Shown: positions 1 to 8,479 of the stretch, in pieces
How positions within the stretch are numbered: the first letter of the stretch is position 1
Layout of the letters: each line of letters opens with the position of its first letter
Assembly (NCBI RefSeq): GCF_001429395.1
Contig: NZ_LMJT01000044.1
Location: 1 to 64,000, forward strand
DNA length: 64,000 bases
Origin: Allobosea sp. Root381
GTDB taxonomy: Bacteria > Pseudomonadota > Alphaproteobacteria > Rhizobiales > Beijerinckiaceae
Direction of reading: 5' to 3'
Position numbers and translations under genes: made by a program
The notes under the pieces: generated by a model
The model's database searches: none
What the model was told of the DNA's origin: nothing
The model's input: the letters and a program-made list of their open reading frames with translations, nothing else

Positions 1-210
1 GACGTCGACCCACAGGCGACGCTCGCCTTCGCCGGCAGCGCCCCGTTCAGCACCGCCGGCGTCCCGATCGCGAAGAATGCGGCGCTCCTCGAAGCCGGGC
101 TCGACCTCGCCATCAGCCGGAGCGCGACGCTCGGCGTCTCCTACACCGGCCAGCTCGCAACCGACGCCCAGGACCATGCCTTCAAGGCCAACCTTGCCGT
201 CAGGTTCTGA
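1..210 (+). CDS. Autotransporter beta-domain protein, C-terminal fragment (5' end outside window)
   Basis: An open frame enters from the left edge and stops with TGA at 208-210. The last 69 residues alternate polar and hydrophobic positions (for example SATLGVSYTGQL and ANLAVRF) and end in phenylalanine. This is the typical last strand of an outer-membrane beta-barrel, most like autotransporter translocator domains. The passenger domain and start lie outside the window, so its function cannot be named. A small GC-rich hairpin follows at 216-230. It could also be another outer-membrane barrel protein. Confidence 0.7.
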   Translation, partial: DVDPQATLAFAGSAPFSTAGVPIAKNAALLEAGLDLAISRSATLGVSYTGQLATDAQDHAFKANLAVRF

Positions 211-215
211 GGATG

Positions 216-230
216 GGGGCAGGCTGCCCC
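216..230 (+). terminator. GC-rich hairpin after the autotransporter gene
   Basis: GGGGCA (216-221) pairs with TGCCCC (225-230) across a three-base loop, six bases after the stop codon. No T-tract follows, so it is at best a weak or Rho-assisted terminator. Confidence 0.3.
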
Positions 231-448
231 AGGGTACGCTATCCTTGGTCCGCTTCCTGGCATGGACTGAATCTCCGTTCCTCGGCACCAACCTGAGCAT
301 GCACGGTGCTGACGAAATCGCCGCGGTGGCTGCTGCCTCCTGGCAACAGGTTCGATCCCGAGAGTGGGGTGCCCGCGATTGAAATCCTAGACTCCGCCGC
401 CGGGTCTTCTATCCTCTACACGCCTGCTGCCGTGCCTCTGGAGGAACC

Positions 449-673
449 TTGGGACAGCGTGCCCCGGAATTCGCCTGCGCCGACTGCGGCGCGGTGACCA
501 TGTATATCCCTCAGTGGACGGATGAGGATGCCTTCATAGAGTGCGCGGGATGTGGAAAGCCATTCGCGACGATCGCGGAACTGCGCGAACGGCTCGAAGC
601 CGCGCTCCAGGAAGACGAGGTCAGCCCCGAGACCGCCGAGGAGCCGTCCGGCCTGTGCAGGCAGGAGAAGTAG
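449..673 (+). CDS. Small zinc-ribbon-like protein
   Basis: 74 codons starting with TTG at 449, preceded by GAGG at 441-444. Two CxxC knuckles (CADC near residue 10, CAGC near residue 32) are about 20 residues apart, as in a zinc ribbon. They are followed by a charged helix (IAELRERLEAALQEDE) and an acidic tail. I recognise no specific family. It may bind zinc and act as a regulator or adaptor, which is inference. Support comes from the paired cysteines and the ribosome site; the rare TTG start lowers confidence. Confidence 0.5.
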   Translation: MGQRAPEFACADCGAVTMYIPQWTDEDAFIECAGCGKPFATIAELRERLEAALQEDEVSPETAEEPSGLCRQEK

Positions 674-984
674 TCCGGCGGGCGCCGAACGGGCCGGCGT
701 CTTGCTGTCAATGGAGCTTCCGAAGGTCCGTGCGGTTGCGGGCATTTGCGACACCAAAGGTCTGCTGATTTGCCCGACCTTCGTCCCTAGCGGCGGAGCG
801 CTGCAATGGAGCATTCTCCGGCTGAAGAGTTCAACGCGATTGCTCTTCCGACTTTACGCCGCGGGAGCGTTCCAGGACGCTGCCGCGGCTTTCCCTTCAG
901 TACCCGCAGTCACTTGCCGCGCCGAGGAGGCGCGTCGGGCGCGCTTGCAACGCTCATTCCCTCGCACTGGCCTCCCATGTCGAA
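674..984. other. Intergenic stretch with no supported gene
   Basis: This is a 311-base gap between the zinc-ribbon gene and the convergent end of the large RTX/SGNH gene. Open frames here have arginine- and serine-rich out-of-frame composition and no good ribosome site. I see no convincing terminator or RNA. Confidence 0.5.
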
Positions 985-3900
985 TCAGACGAACAGGAAA
1001 TCGCTCAGTTGCAGTGTGGTGGCGGTCACGCCTGTGAGCGTCACGGAGTGACCGGGCTCGATCGTCACGACCGCGTCGGTACCTGAAGCAGCGATGTGCT
1101 CCTGACGCCAGGACGCGAAATCGCCGACATTCAGGTTGAGGAAGTGGAAGTCGAGGACATCCTCGCCCCGCACGAAATCCCGGACCGTATCCTGGTCGAA
1201 GCCGGGCGCGAAGACGAAGGTATCCCGGCCGGCGCCGCCCGTCAGGAGGTCATTCCCGCCCTCGCCCCTGATCCAGTCGGCGCCCGCGCCGCCCGAAAGC
1301 TCGTTGGCCCGGCTGTCGCCGATCAGGAGATCGTTATGGGCGCTGCCGGTGATGGCGGTGACGGCGGCAGCGATCGCCGTGCCGGTGCCGGCGGCGGGTG
1401 GATTGGCCAGATAGGCCGTCGTCCAGTAGCCCGCCATCTCGCGATAGCCGGCATCGGTCGGGTGAATGCCGTCGAACAGGTCGGACAGAGTCACGCTCGG
1501 CATTTCGACGAGGCTGACATTCTGCCCTCGCCCGATCGCGTCCGAGACGACGCTGCGGATCGCAGCGTTCACATTGGCGACCTCCGTGGCGTAGCCCGCC
1601 AGCGGGATCAGGGTTGATACATAGACCTCCGTCGTCGGGCTCGCCTGCGCGAGATGGTTGAGCATGCCGGCGATCTCGGCCCCGACGGCGATCTGCGGAT
1701 TGCTCTTGTAGAAGATGTCATTGGTGCCGGCCATCAGCAGGACAGCATTTGGCGCATAGGTCGAGAGCAGATTCGGCAGCAGCGCCTGGATGTCGTCCCC
1801 GGTTTCGCCGGGGTAGCCCGCATGCTGAGGATCGGGCACCTGGCCGTTGCTGTTGGGCCCGACCATGTCGACCAGACGACCCGCATTGACCATGTTCTGG
1901 TAGAAGAAACCGCGATAGCCGTGCTCGTCCTGCCCCGTAGGTGCATCGCCATTGGTGATCGAATCCCCGAGTGCCATCACCTTGGTGGCGAGCGTCCATT
2001 GCGCAGCGCCGAGATCGGCCCTGACCCCGCGCGTGGCGCCCGTGAGATCGAGCGCGGAGCCGCCACCGCTTCCGACCGTCAGCAGGAACTGCTGCGGAAC
2101 CGGCGTAGAGCCATCCTCGTTGCCGTCCTCCACCGACACGGAAAAGGACGGCGCAGACGACGTTCCGTCATGCCGGAAGGCGACCTGGCCGTTCGTGAGC
2201 TGCGTGGGCGTGAAGCTCGTGGCTGCGGATCCGCCGACCAGCAACGTGCCTCCTGCGGCCCCTGAGGTCGTGAAGGCGACTCCCGTCGCAGCGTCGTCGG
2301 AGTCCGAGTAGAAGAGGTCCGCCTGGGTCAGCACATAGGTGGCGCCGCTGGCGACGGTGGCCCTCAGGTCGCCGGTCAGGCTCGGCGGCGCATTCACCGG
2401 CCCCGTCGCGATGTTGAAGACGAAGTTCCGCGCCACTGGCGTGGAGCCGTCCTCGTTCCCGTCCTCGACGGCGATCCTGAAGCTGCCGACGGGCTCGGTT
2501 CCATCATGCCAGAACGTGATCTGGCCGGCCGCCAGCTGTTCGGCCGTGAAGTTCGAGACCGCAGTGCCGTTACGGCGCACGTAACCATTGTCGAGATTGC
2601 TGACCGTGAAGGTGACGCCGGCCGGGCCGTCATCCGGATCGGTGTAGAAGAAGTCGCTGGTGGTGAACTGGTAGGTGCTGCCATTGGCGATCGTCGCCTG
2701 GAGATCGCCCGTCAGCGTCGGCGGCGTGTTCCCGCCTGTGCCCCCGCCGACATCGAAGACGAAGCTTCGCGGCACCGGCGCAGACCCATCCTCATTGCCG
2801 TCCTCGACCGACACGGAGAAGGATGGCGCCGTCGATGTGCCGTCATGCCGGAACGCGACCTGCCCGCCGGTCAGCTGCGCCGGGGTGAAGCTCGTGGCCG
2901 CATTCCCGCCGACAAGGAATGTCCCGCCGGCGACGCCTGCGACCGCGAAAGCGACGCCCGTTGCGGCGTCGTCCGCGTCGGAATAGAAGAGGTCCGCCTG
3001 GGTCAGCACATAGGTGCCGCCGCTGGCGACAGTCGCTCTTAGGTCGCCCGTCAGGCCCGGCGGCGCATTCACCGGCGCGGTCGCGACGTCGAACACGAAG
3101 TTTCGCGGAGCCGGCGTCGAGCCATCCTCGTTCCCATCCTCCACCGACACGGAGAAGGACGGAGCGAAAGACGTGCCGTCGTGGCGGAAGGCTACCTGCC
3201 CGCCGGTGAGCTGCGTTGGCGTGAAGCTCGTAGCCGCATTCCCGCCGACAAGGAACGTCCCCCCAGTGACGCCTGCGACCGCGAAGGCGACTCCGGTCGC
3301 AGCGTCGTCCGGGTCGGAATAGAACAGGTCCGCCTGGGTCAGCACATAGGTCGCGCCGCTGGCAACTGTTGCTCTCAGATCGCCCGTCAGGCTCGGCGGT
3401 GCGTTCACCGTCCCGGTCGTGATGTTGAAGACGAAATTCTGCGCGACCGGCGCGGAGCCGTCCTCGTTCCCGTCCTCGACGGCGATCCTGAAGCTGCCGA
3501 CAGGCTCCGTCCCGTCATGCCAGAAGGTGATCTGGCCGGCCGCAAGCTGCTCGGCCGTGAAGCTCGATACCGCCGCGCCGTTGCGGCGGACGTAACCATT
3601 GTCGAGATTGCTGACGGTGAAGGTAACGCCGGCCGGGCCGTCATCAGGGTCGGTGTAGAAGAAGTCGCTGGTGGTGAACTGGTAGGTGCTGCCATTGGCG
3701 ATCGTCGCCTGAAGATCGCCCGTCAGCGTCGGCGCGACGTTGCCCTGCCCGGCGGCGAGCGAGATCGTCGCGACGGCGCTGGCGACGGCCTGGCCGCCAT
3801 TCGCCGTCCCGTCCCCATCGTTGAGCGTGAAGGTGACGGCGCGCGGTGATGTCGGGCTGCCCGCGCCTGTCGAGAAGCCGACATGCTGGAGCAGCGCCTG

Positions 3901-5097
3901 GACGGCCGCCGGCGTCGCGCTCGTATTGAGGCTGACCACGAGATCGGCGCCGTTCGTGCCGCCGGAAAACGTTCCGATGCTCGTCCCGTTGACCCGCACG
4001 GTGGTGCCGCTGAGCGTCACCGTCGCGTCCGTCATGATCCGGAGCTGGTCACCGGCGGAGCCGTTCTCCGTGAAGCCCACGCGCAGCGACCCGCCGCCGA
4101 AATTCGCCGAGTCGATATCGGCCAAGGTCGCCAGAGCGGCGAGCTTGACGAGAGGAGCGCCGGTCTGATGTGACAACGCCACACCGGTTCCAGCAGCGGC
4201 GCCGTTGAGGTCCAGCACCGGAACATCGTTGACCCGCGTGATCGAGATGCTCGCATCTTGTGTAAGGCTGGTATCGGCACCATCGCTCGCCGACACGCGG
4301 ACCGTTCTGGCGGCGGTCGAGGGCTGGTCGCTGCCGTTCTCGTAGAGGATGCCGCGCAGGACGGCCTGATAGGTGGATGTGGACGCGCTGCCGACGATGC
4401 TGAGGACGCCGGTGGACGCCGCATAGGTCACGGCGAGCCCCGCCGCTGCGGCGGCGCTCGCGGCGGCCGCATCCAGGATGAGCCGCTCCAGCGCATTCCC
4501 GTCCGGCCGGGTGAGAAGCGTTGCCTGGAGCGAGACAAGACTGCTCGTATCTGGGTCGGTCAGCGTCGCGTTCGGCGCCACAGCCACCGAACCATTCTCG
4601 ATGAAGCTCGCCGACGAGCCGGCGCCCGAGGCGGCGCCGTTCAGGTCCAGCAAAGGTCTATCATTCACCGGAATGACGGTGATCGCATCGGTCCGGACCG
4701 TGCCGGCAAGATTGAAGGTGATCGTCTGGCTTGCGGTCGGCGTATCGCTGACATCGGTGTAGGTGAGATTGCGCAGCACGGTCTGAACCCTGCTGACCGT
4801 TGCGTTGCTGTTGAACGCGATCACGAAATCGGCGCCGTTGATACCGCCCGTTACGGAGCCGACCGTGACGCCGTTAACGCGTAGGTTCGTGCCCGAAAGA
4901 CTGACCCCACTCGCGAACCCGATCTGCGCCTCGGCCAGGAGGCCCGAAAGCCGAAGCGACTGGCCATTGAAGTTGCCGCTCGCGCTGAGCGTGGCGCTCG
5001 GAGCGAGCCGGATGGCGGACGCCCCCTCCTGAAAGCTCCTGCTCTCGTCGAGCCCGACGCCCGAGCCATTCAGATCGAAGCTAGTGAGAGTGGCCAT
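985..5097 (-). CDS. Secreted RTX protein with cadherin/CSPG-like repeats and an SGNH hydrolase domain
   Basis: A 1370-residue predicted type I secretion substrate. It has no signal peptide. Three Ig/cadherin-like modules (about residues 1-450, linkers such as PVNDRP) are followed by five ~110-residue repeats, each starting with LTGDLxAT and carrying VEDGNEDGS (about 455-1015). An SGNH/GDSL lipase-acylhydrolase domain follows: block I GDSITNGD with Ser1046, GTND, and block V DGIHPTD with Asp1209/His1212. A short RTX calcium-binding segment (GGAGADWIRGEGGNDLLTGG) and a hydrophobic tail ending SDFLFV follow, as expected for a C-terminal T1SS signal. ATG at 5097 is preceded by GGGGGGAAG. The repeats probably form an extended stalk; the hydrolase probably cleaves an ester in a polysaccharide or lipid. 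It has no linked transporter; the T1SS genes at 18.9-25.1 kb could serve it. Confidence 0.88.
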   Translation of the reverse strand: MATLTSFDLNGSGVGLDESRSFQEGASAIRLAPSATLSASGNFNGQSLRLSGLLAEAQIGFASGVSLSGTNLRVNGVTVGSVTGGINGADFVIAFNSNATVSRVQTVLRNLTYTDVSDTPTASQTITFNLAGTVRTDAITVIPVNDRPLLDLNGAASGAGSSASFIENGSVAVAPNATLTDPDTSSLVSLQATLLTRPDGNALERLILDAAAASAAAAAGLAVTYAASTGVLSIVGSASTSTYQAVLRGILYENGSDQPSTAARTVRVSASDGADTSLTQDASISITRVNDVPVLDLNGAAAGTGVALSHQTGAPLVKLAALATLADIDSANFGGGSLRVGFTENGSAGDQLRIMTDATVTLSGTTVRVNGTSIGTFSGGTNGADLVVSLNTSATPAAVQALLQHVGFSTGAGSPTSPRAVTFTLNDGDGTANGGQAVASAVATISLAAGQGNVAPTLTGDLQATIANGSTYQFTTSDFFYTDPDDGPAGVTFTVSNLDNGYVRRNGAAVSSFTAEQLAAGQITFWHDGTEPVGSFRIAVEDGNEDGSAPVAQNFVFNITTGTVNAPPSLTGDLRATVASGATYVLTQADLFYSDPDDAATGVAFAVAGVTGGTFLVGGNAATSFTPTQLTGGQVAFRHDGTSFAPSFSVSVEDGNEDGSTPAPRNFVFDVATAPVNAPPGLTGDLRATVASGGTYVLTQADLFYSDADDAATGVAFAVAGVAGGTFLVGGNAATSFTPAQLTGGQVAFRHDGTSTAPSFSVSVEDGNEDGSAPVPRSFVFDVGGGTGGNTPPTLTGDLQATIANGSTYQFTTSDFFYTDPDDGPAGVTFTVSNLDNGYVRRNGTAVSNFTAEQLAAGQITFWHDGTEPVGSFRIAVEDGNEDGSTPVARNFVFNIATGPVNAPPSLTGDLRATVASGATYVLTQADLFYSDSDDAATGVAFTTSGAAGGTLLVGGSAATSFTPTQLTNGQVAFRHDGTSSAPSFSVSVEDGNEDGSTPVPQQFLLTVGSGGGSALDLTGATRGVRADLGAAQWTLATKVMALGDSITNGDAPTGQDEHGYRGFFYQNMVNAGRLVDMVGPNSNGQVPDPQHAGYPGETGDDIQALLPNLLSTYAPNAVLLMAGTNDIFYKSNPQIAVGAEIAGMLNHLAQASPTTEVYVSTLIPLAGYATEVANVNAAIRSVVSDAIGRGQNVSLVEMPSVTLSDLFDGIHPTDAGYREMAGYWTTAYLANPPAAGTGTAIAAAVTAITGSAHNDLLIGDSRANELSGGAGADWIRGEGGNDLLTGGAGRDTFVFAPGFDQDTVRDFVRGEDVLDFHFLNLNVGDFASWRQEHIAASGTDAVVTIEPGHSVTLTGVTATTLQLSDFLFV
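2060..3735 (-). repeat. Five tandem ~330-bp repeats coding CSPG/cadherin-like modules
   Basis: Within the RTX/SGNH gene, five units start with codons for PxLTGDL. Units near 2391-2725 and 3401-3735 are nearly identical (both encode YQFTTSDFFYTDPDDGP and NGYVRRNG). Units near 2060-2390, 2750-3065 and 3066-3400 form a second subtype (YVLTQADLFYSD, AFRHDGTS). The order in the protein is A-B-B-A-B, which indicates block duplication and possible recombination-driven length variation. Boundaries are approximate. Confidence 0.8.
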
Positions 5098-5125
5098 GCC
5101 GCTTCCCCCCAGGACGTAGGCCTAA

Positions 5126-5173
5126 GGCATCGGGCCGAAAAGTGGCTTGCGCTTTTCGGGCTCATCCGATGCC
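5126..5173. repeat. Nested palindromic element
   Basis: Outer arms GGCATCGG (5126-5133) and CCGATGCC (5166-5173) enclose inner arms CCGAAAAG (5135-5142) and CTTTTCGG (5152-5159). It lies about 30 bp upstream of the RTX/SGNH start. A related fragment (GCATAGGACCGAAAAGT) occurs near 7316-7333, so it looks like a dispersed intergenic repeat family rather than a dedicated operator. Confidence 0.6.
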
Positions 5174-5411
5174 AGGACAAAGAGATAGATCGACACTTCG
5201 CGCCCGACAGGACGCGCGGCGATCTAGTCATGCCAAGCGGATCGATCACTGTTGCTATCGCACGGTTCTGCGGACCGGCGGCGGAGCATTGGGAGTAGTC
5301 ACAGGGGCGGCCGAGGTACATCAAACGGCCGTCCGAGTGCGGATGATGGTCAACGCCGCTTTGGCAAGGCCGTCGTCGCGGCCATGCGTCGTAGAATCCT
5401 CACGAGCGAGA

Positions 5412-5436
5412 GGCCGGACTTGCCGGCCCCGTTTTT
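5412..5436 (+). terminator. Hairpin followed by T-run
   Basis: GGCCGG (5412-5417) and CCGGCC (5423-5428) form a 6-bp stem with a five-base loop, followed by CCGTTTTT. This looks like an intrinsic terminator on the plus strand, but no plus-strand gene ends just upstream, so its role is unclear. Confidence 0.35.
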
Positions 5437-5625
5437 CTGTTCACCAGCTCATGGACGGCCATCAACGCGTCAGTGGCAGGCCCGAGCAGGTGGTGATCCG
5501 TGAGCGCTTGGAAGAGGCCGGCGAGCATGATCACCGTCCGGCCGGCTCCACGCCGAAGGTGAAGGGCGGGAGCAGCGCAAGCGTCGGGATCGGCCCAGTA
5601 CCAGCGGACCTGACATAGCGCATCA

Positions 5626-6006
5626 TTGACTTTCCCGGTCGGCGGTGCCTCTTTTCGCGAGCTTCGGTTTCTCATTCGCCGTCATGCACGGCAGATCGGC
5701 CGTAGGGTGAAACCGTCCGTCGATGCCTACACGGTCGCGATGCCGTGGTATGAGCGCGAAGACTTCCACGAGCTGTGGGCGCTGGCTCACGACCGGGACG
5801 AGATGCCCACAGACTATGACGTCTGGCATAGCAGCGCCGTCTCGGTGATGAACGCATGGCTTGCAGAGGGACGGGCCCTGCAGATCGTCACGATCAAGCC
5901 CGCTCCATTCCTGTCCTGGCTCGGCGCGCGCGGCCTGGCCAACACGGCCGGGAACCGCCTGCGCTATGTCGAGGATCTCGCCACGCGCGACCACGACGCA
6001 GCGTGA
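5626..6006 (+). CDS. Conserved-type hypothetical protein
   Basis: About 126 residues from a TTG at 5626, or about 99 residues from the GTG at 5707. The part after 5707 reads as real protein (PWYEREDFHELWALAHDR, then a tryptophan/alanine-rich helix and a VTIKPAPFLSWL strand). It ends with a charged tail, 34 bp from the convergent MFS gene. The segment before residue 28 is arginine-rich and may be untranslated, so the shorter start is plausible. I do not recognise the family. It has no signal peptide or membrane segment and is probably a small cytosolic protein of unknown role. Confidence 0.6.
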   Translation: MTFPVGGASFRELRFLIRRHARQIGRRVKPSVDAYTVAMPWYEREDFHELWALAHDRDEMPTDYDVWHSSAVSVMNAWLAEGRALQIVTIKPAPFLSWLGARGLANTAGNRLRYVEDLATRDHDAA

Positions 6007-6040
6007 GCCCAGAGCGCCGCCCGTTGCAGGCCCGGCCACG

Positions 6041-7276
6041 TCAGCGCTTGGTGATCTCGATGTCGGGCATCGTTGGCGCGGTTCCGCCGCCCTCGCTCTC
6101 GACGAAGGTCGGGGAGGGGTGCCGCGAGATGCGCAGCGCGACGTAGATCGCAACCGCGACCGACAGCCCGATCAGATAGACCAGCATGCCCTGCGGGCCC
6201 ATGATCTGCATCAGCAGGGTCGCGGCAAGCGGTCCGATGGCGGAGCCGACGCCCCACAGGAACAGCAGCCGCGCCGAGAGCCCGACGGCCTGGTCCCGCC
6301 CGATGCGGAAATAGGCATGCGTGACGGCAACCGTGTAGAGCGGCGAACTGCAGCCGCCGATCAGGACGAACAGTCCGAAGAGCCAGATCCGGCCCAGGTT
6401 CATATCGAAGTTCAGGAGGATCAGCAGCAGGCTAGCCGCCATGGCGACGGTGCTGACCGCGACCAGCATGATCAGGCGGCTGGCGACACGGTCCGCCAGC
6501 AGGCTCATCGGCCATTGCAGCAGCAACGCCCCGACCTGGACGCTCGCGGTCAGCAGGATCGTGGCGCGCTGGTCGAGCCCGGAGAGGATGCCATAGGCAG
6601 GCATCACGCTGATCAGCGGGCCGCTGGTCAGCCCGACATAGAGGCAGCCGACGACGGCGGCAGGTGCCTGCCGCCAGAGCGTCGCCAGGCCGACGGAGAC
6701 GACGGCGCTCGATTCCGGCCCGCGAGCCCGCGTCAGGGCGACCGGGATCAGGGCAAGGGAGAACGCCATGGAAGCGTAGAGGAAGACGTCATGAGTCTGG
6801 ATCGCGACATAGCCGACACCGACCTGCGAACTGATCAGCGCGACGCGGTTGAGGATCTGGTAGACTCCGAAGATCCGGCCGCGCTGGGCGCCGTTGGCCT
6901 GCCCGCTGATCCAGCTCTCGATGCAGATTCCGTGGCCGGCGGCCGACAGGCCCATGACGAGGCGCGAGACGCCCCACCATTCCTCGGACAAGAGCGGGAA
7001 GCTCAGCGTCGAGATCGCTTGGAGTGCGGCGAAGACGGCGAAACCGCGGATATGGCCGATCCGGCCGACCTGGGCGGGGACGGCGAAGCAGCCGATCAGG
7101 AAGCCCAACGAGTAGGCCGAGGCGACGAGGCCGATCAGCAGCGGCGGCTGGTTCGCAACCGCCATCCGCAGTGGCACGACGGTGTTCACGATCGTCCCGG
7201 CGACTTGCAGGATCAGCGCGCCCGTGACGATCGCGCCAAGCGCGGCGACGGAACCGCCATAGGCCTTTGGATTCAC
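6041..7276 (-). CDS. MFS transporter, YcaD-like
   Basis: 411 residues with about twelve hydrophobic segments. The N-half motif GFLIGCFAVPAQVGRIGHIR and the following SRLVMGLSAAGHGICIESW match the YcaD-type branch of the major facilitator superfamily, inner-membrane carriers of mostly unknown substrate. The GTG at 7276 (VNPKAYGG) is chosen because sequence further upstream is arginine/serine-rich and overlaps the neighbouring gene's 3' region. The ribosome site is weak (GGGA about 11 bases upstream). It ends convergently with the small hypothetical gene. Efflux of a small metabolite is possible; the substrate is unknown. Confidence 0.82.
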   Translation of the reverse strand: MNPKAYGGSVAALGAIVTGALILQVAGTIVNTVVPLRMAVANQPPLLIGLVASAYSLGFLIGCFAVPAQVGRIGHIRGFAVFAALQAISTLSFPLLSEEWWGVSRLVMGLSAAGHGICIESWISGQANGAQRGRIFGVYQILNRVALISSQVGVGYVAIQTHDVFLYASMAFSLALIPVALTRARGPESSAVVSVGLATLWRQAPAAVVGCLYVGLTSGPLISVMPAYGILSGLDQRATILLTASVQVGALLLQWPMSLLADRVASRLIMLVAVSTVAMAASLLLILLNFDMNLGRIWLFGLFVLIGGCSSPLYTVAVTHAYFRIGRDQAVGLSARLLFLWGVGSAIGPLAATLLMQIMGPQGMLVYLIGLSVAVAIYVALRISRHPSPTFVESEGGGTAPTMPDIEITKR

Positions 7277-7355
7277 GATGCGGCAATTCCCGAGGAGCCG
7301 ATTCGACGAAGCTAGAGCATAGGACCGAAAAGTCGATCCTCTGCCGCCGCTTGCG

Positions 7356-8384
7356 TCAGAGATGGTCGGCCAGCGAGGGGCGATGATGCCCGTCGCGGCC
7401 GTGCGTATCCGGCGCCGCCAGCATCGCGTTGAGCACCGCCTCCTGCGTCGCCTCGGCGGCGGCCCGGAAAGGCAGGTCGATCCGGTTCTCGTTGAGGACG
7501 TCGAGCGGCACGATGCCGGCGCCCTCGTGATGGACGATAGGCGCTTTCGTCGTGAAGGCGACGGCGATGTCACCGCTGCCATTGCCCCAGAAGGCGCCGA
7601 GCCGCGCCAACCCTGCCCCGCAGCGCCGGGCGATGCGCGTCAACTGGCGGCTCTCCAGCGGCAGGTCCGTAGCCAGGATGACGATCACCGAGCCGCGCTC
7701 CGGCGCAGGCGGGGCTGCATCGGCAGCCGGCACCGGTCTGCGCCCGTCGGGCAGGACGAGATCGCCGGCATTGCCGAAATTGGCCTGCACCAGCACCCCG
7801 AGATGGAAGCTGCGCCCGTCGAGTTCCATGACGCGCGAGGCGGTCCCGATGCCGCCCTTGAAGCCGAAACAGCTCATGCCGGCACCGGCGCCGACAGCCC
7901 CTTCCGGGACCGTCCCGCCGGCAGCAGCATCCAGCGCCGCCTCGGCATCGGCGACGGTCAGCCGCCTGGCTCGGATATCGGAGAGGTAGCCGTCATTGCA
8001 TTCGAGCACGAGCGAATTCACCGTGCCGGTGCTGCGGCCGATCTCGGGATTCCCGGCCAAGGCCCGGCCGACCAGCGCCTCGATCCCCGCCGCGACCGAA
8101 AACGTGTTGCCGAGCAGGATCGGCGTCTCGATCTGGCCGAGTTCGGCCACCTGCATCAGCCCGGCGCTCTTGCCGAAGCCGTTGATGACCTCGACGCCGG
8201 CGCGGACCTTTTCGCGAAACACGTCGCCGCGATGCGGCAGGATCGCGGTGAAGCCGGTCAGGATGCCGGTGTCCCGCAGGGTACGGTGTCCCACCGCGAC
8301 GCCCGCCACATCGGTGATGGCGTTGAGCGGCCCGGGCGGCAGGCTGCCGCAGATCAAGCCGAAATCGCGCGCCCGTCCAACCAA
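7356..8384 (-). CDS. P1-family aminopeptidase (DmpA/BapA-like, self-cleaving)
   Basis: 342 residues. Family features are the N-terminal ITDVAGVAVGH, GTVNSLVLECNDG, GAGAGMSCFGFKGGIGTASR and the Gly231-Ser232 pair in ERGSVIVILATD. In DmpA-type N-terminal-nucleophile hydrolases the precursor cleaves itself before this serine, which then becomes the nucleophile. Such enzymes release N-terminal residues from peptides, D-amino-acid amides or beta-peptides; the precise substrate here is unknown. Start TTG at 8384 is chosen because GGGGGAGG lies a few bases upstream. It sits downstream of the RraA-like gene on the same strand, 95 bp away. Confidence 0.85.
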   Translation of the reverse strand: MVGRARDFGLICGSLPPGPLNAITDVAGVAVGHRTLRDTGILTGFTAILPHRGDVFREKVRAGVEVINGFGKSAGLMQVAELGQIETPILLGNTFSVAAGIEALVGRALAGNPEIGRSTGTVNSLVLECNDGYLSDIRARRLTVADAEAALDAAAGGTVPEGAVGAGAGMSCFGFKGGIGTASRVMELDGRSFHLGVLVQANFGNAGDLVLPDGRRPVPAADAAPPAPERGSVIVILATDLPLESRQLTRIARRCGAGLARLGAFWGNGSGDIAVAFTTKAPIVHHEGAGIVPLDVLNENRIDLPFRAAAEATQEAVLNAMLAAPDTHGRDGHHRPSLADHL

Positions 8385-8479
8385 GACAACCTCCCCCGCT
8401 CCCGTTCGGGCAGCTTGTCCGATCGCATCGCGCAATTGGCAAGCCCCGGGTGTGGATGGAGCCGCGCCCGCGAGAGACG

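Larger units (their letters stand above)
5098..5625. other. 528-base intergenic region with palindromes, no supported gene
   Basis: This region holds the promoter side of the minus-strand RTX/SGNH gene. It also holds a nested palindrome at 5126-5173 and a hairpin plus T-run at 5412-5436. Small open frames on either strand show no family features I can support; the minus-strand frame around 5400-5675 has a partly plausible helix but a low-complexity remainder. Confidence 0.5.

Noticed and set aside
5400..5675. Possible minus-strand gene overlapping the start of the small hypothetical gene
   Set aside because: Only a short stretch looks protein-like, the rest is low-complexity, and it overlaps a better plus-strand frame.
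7311..7340. GCATAGGACCGAAAAGT element as a regulatory site for the MFS gene
   Set aside because: It resembles half of the nested palindrome at 5126-5173 and lacks its own pairing arm; more likely a repeat remnant.
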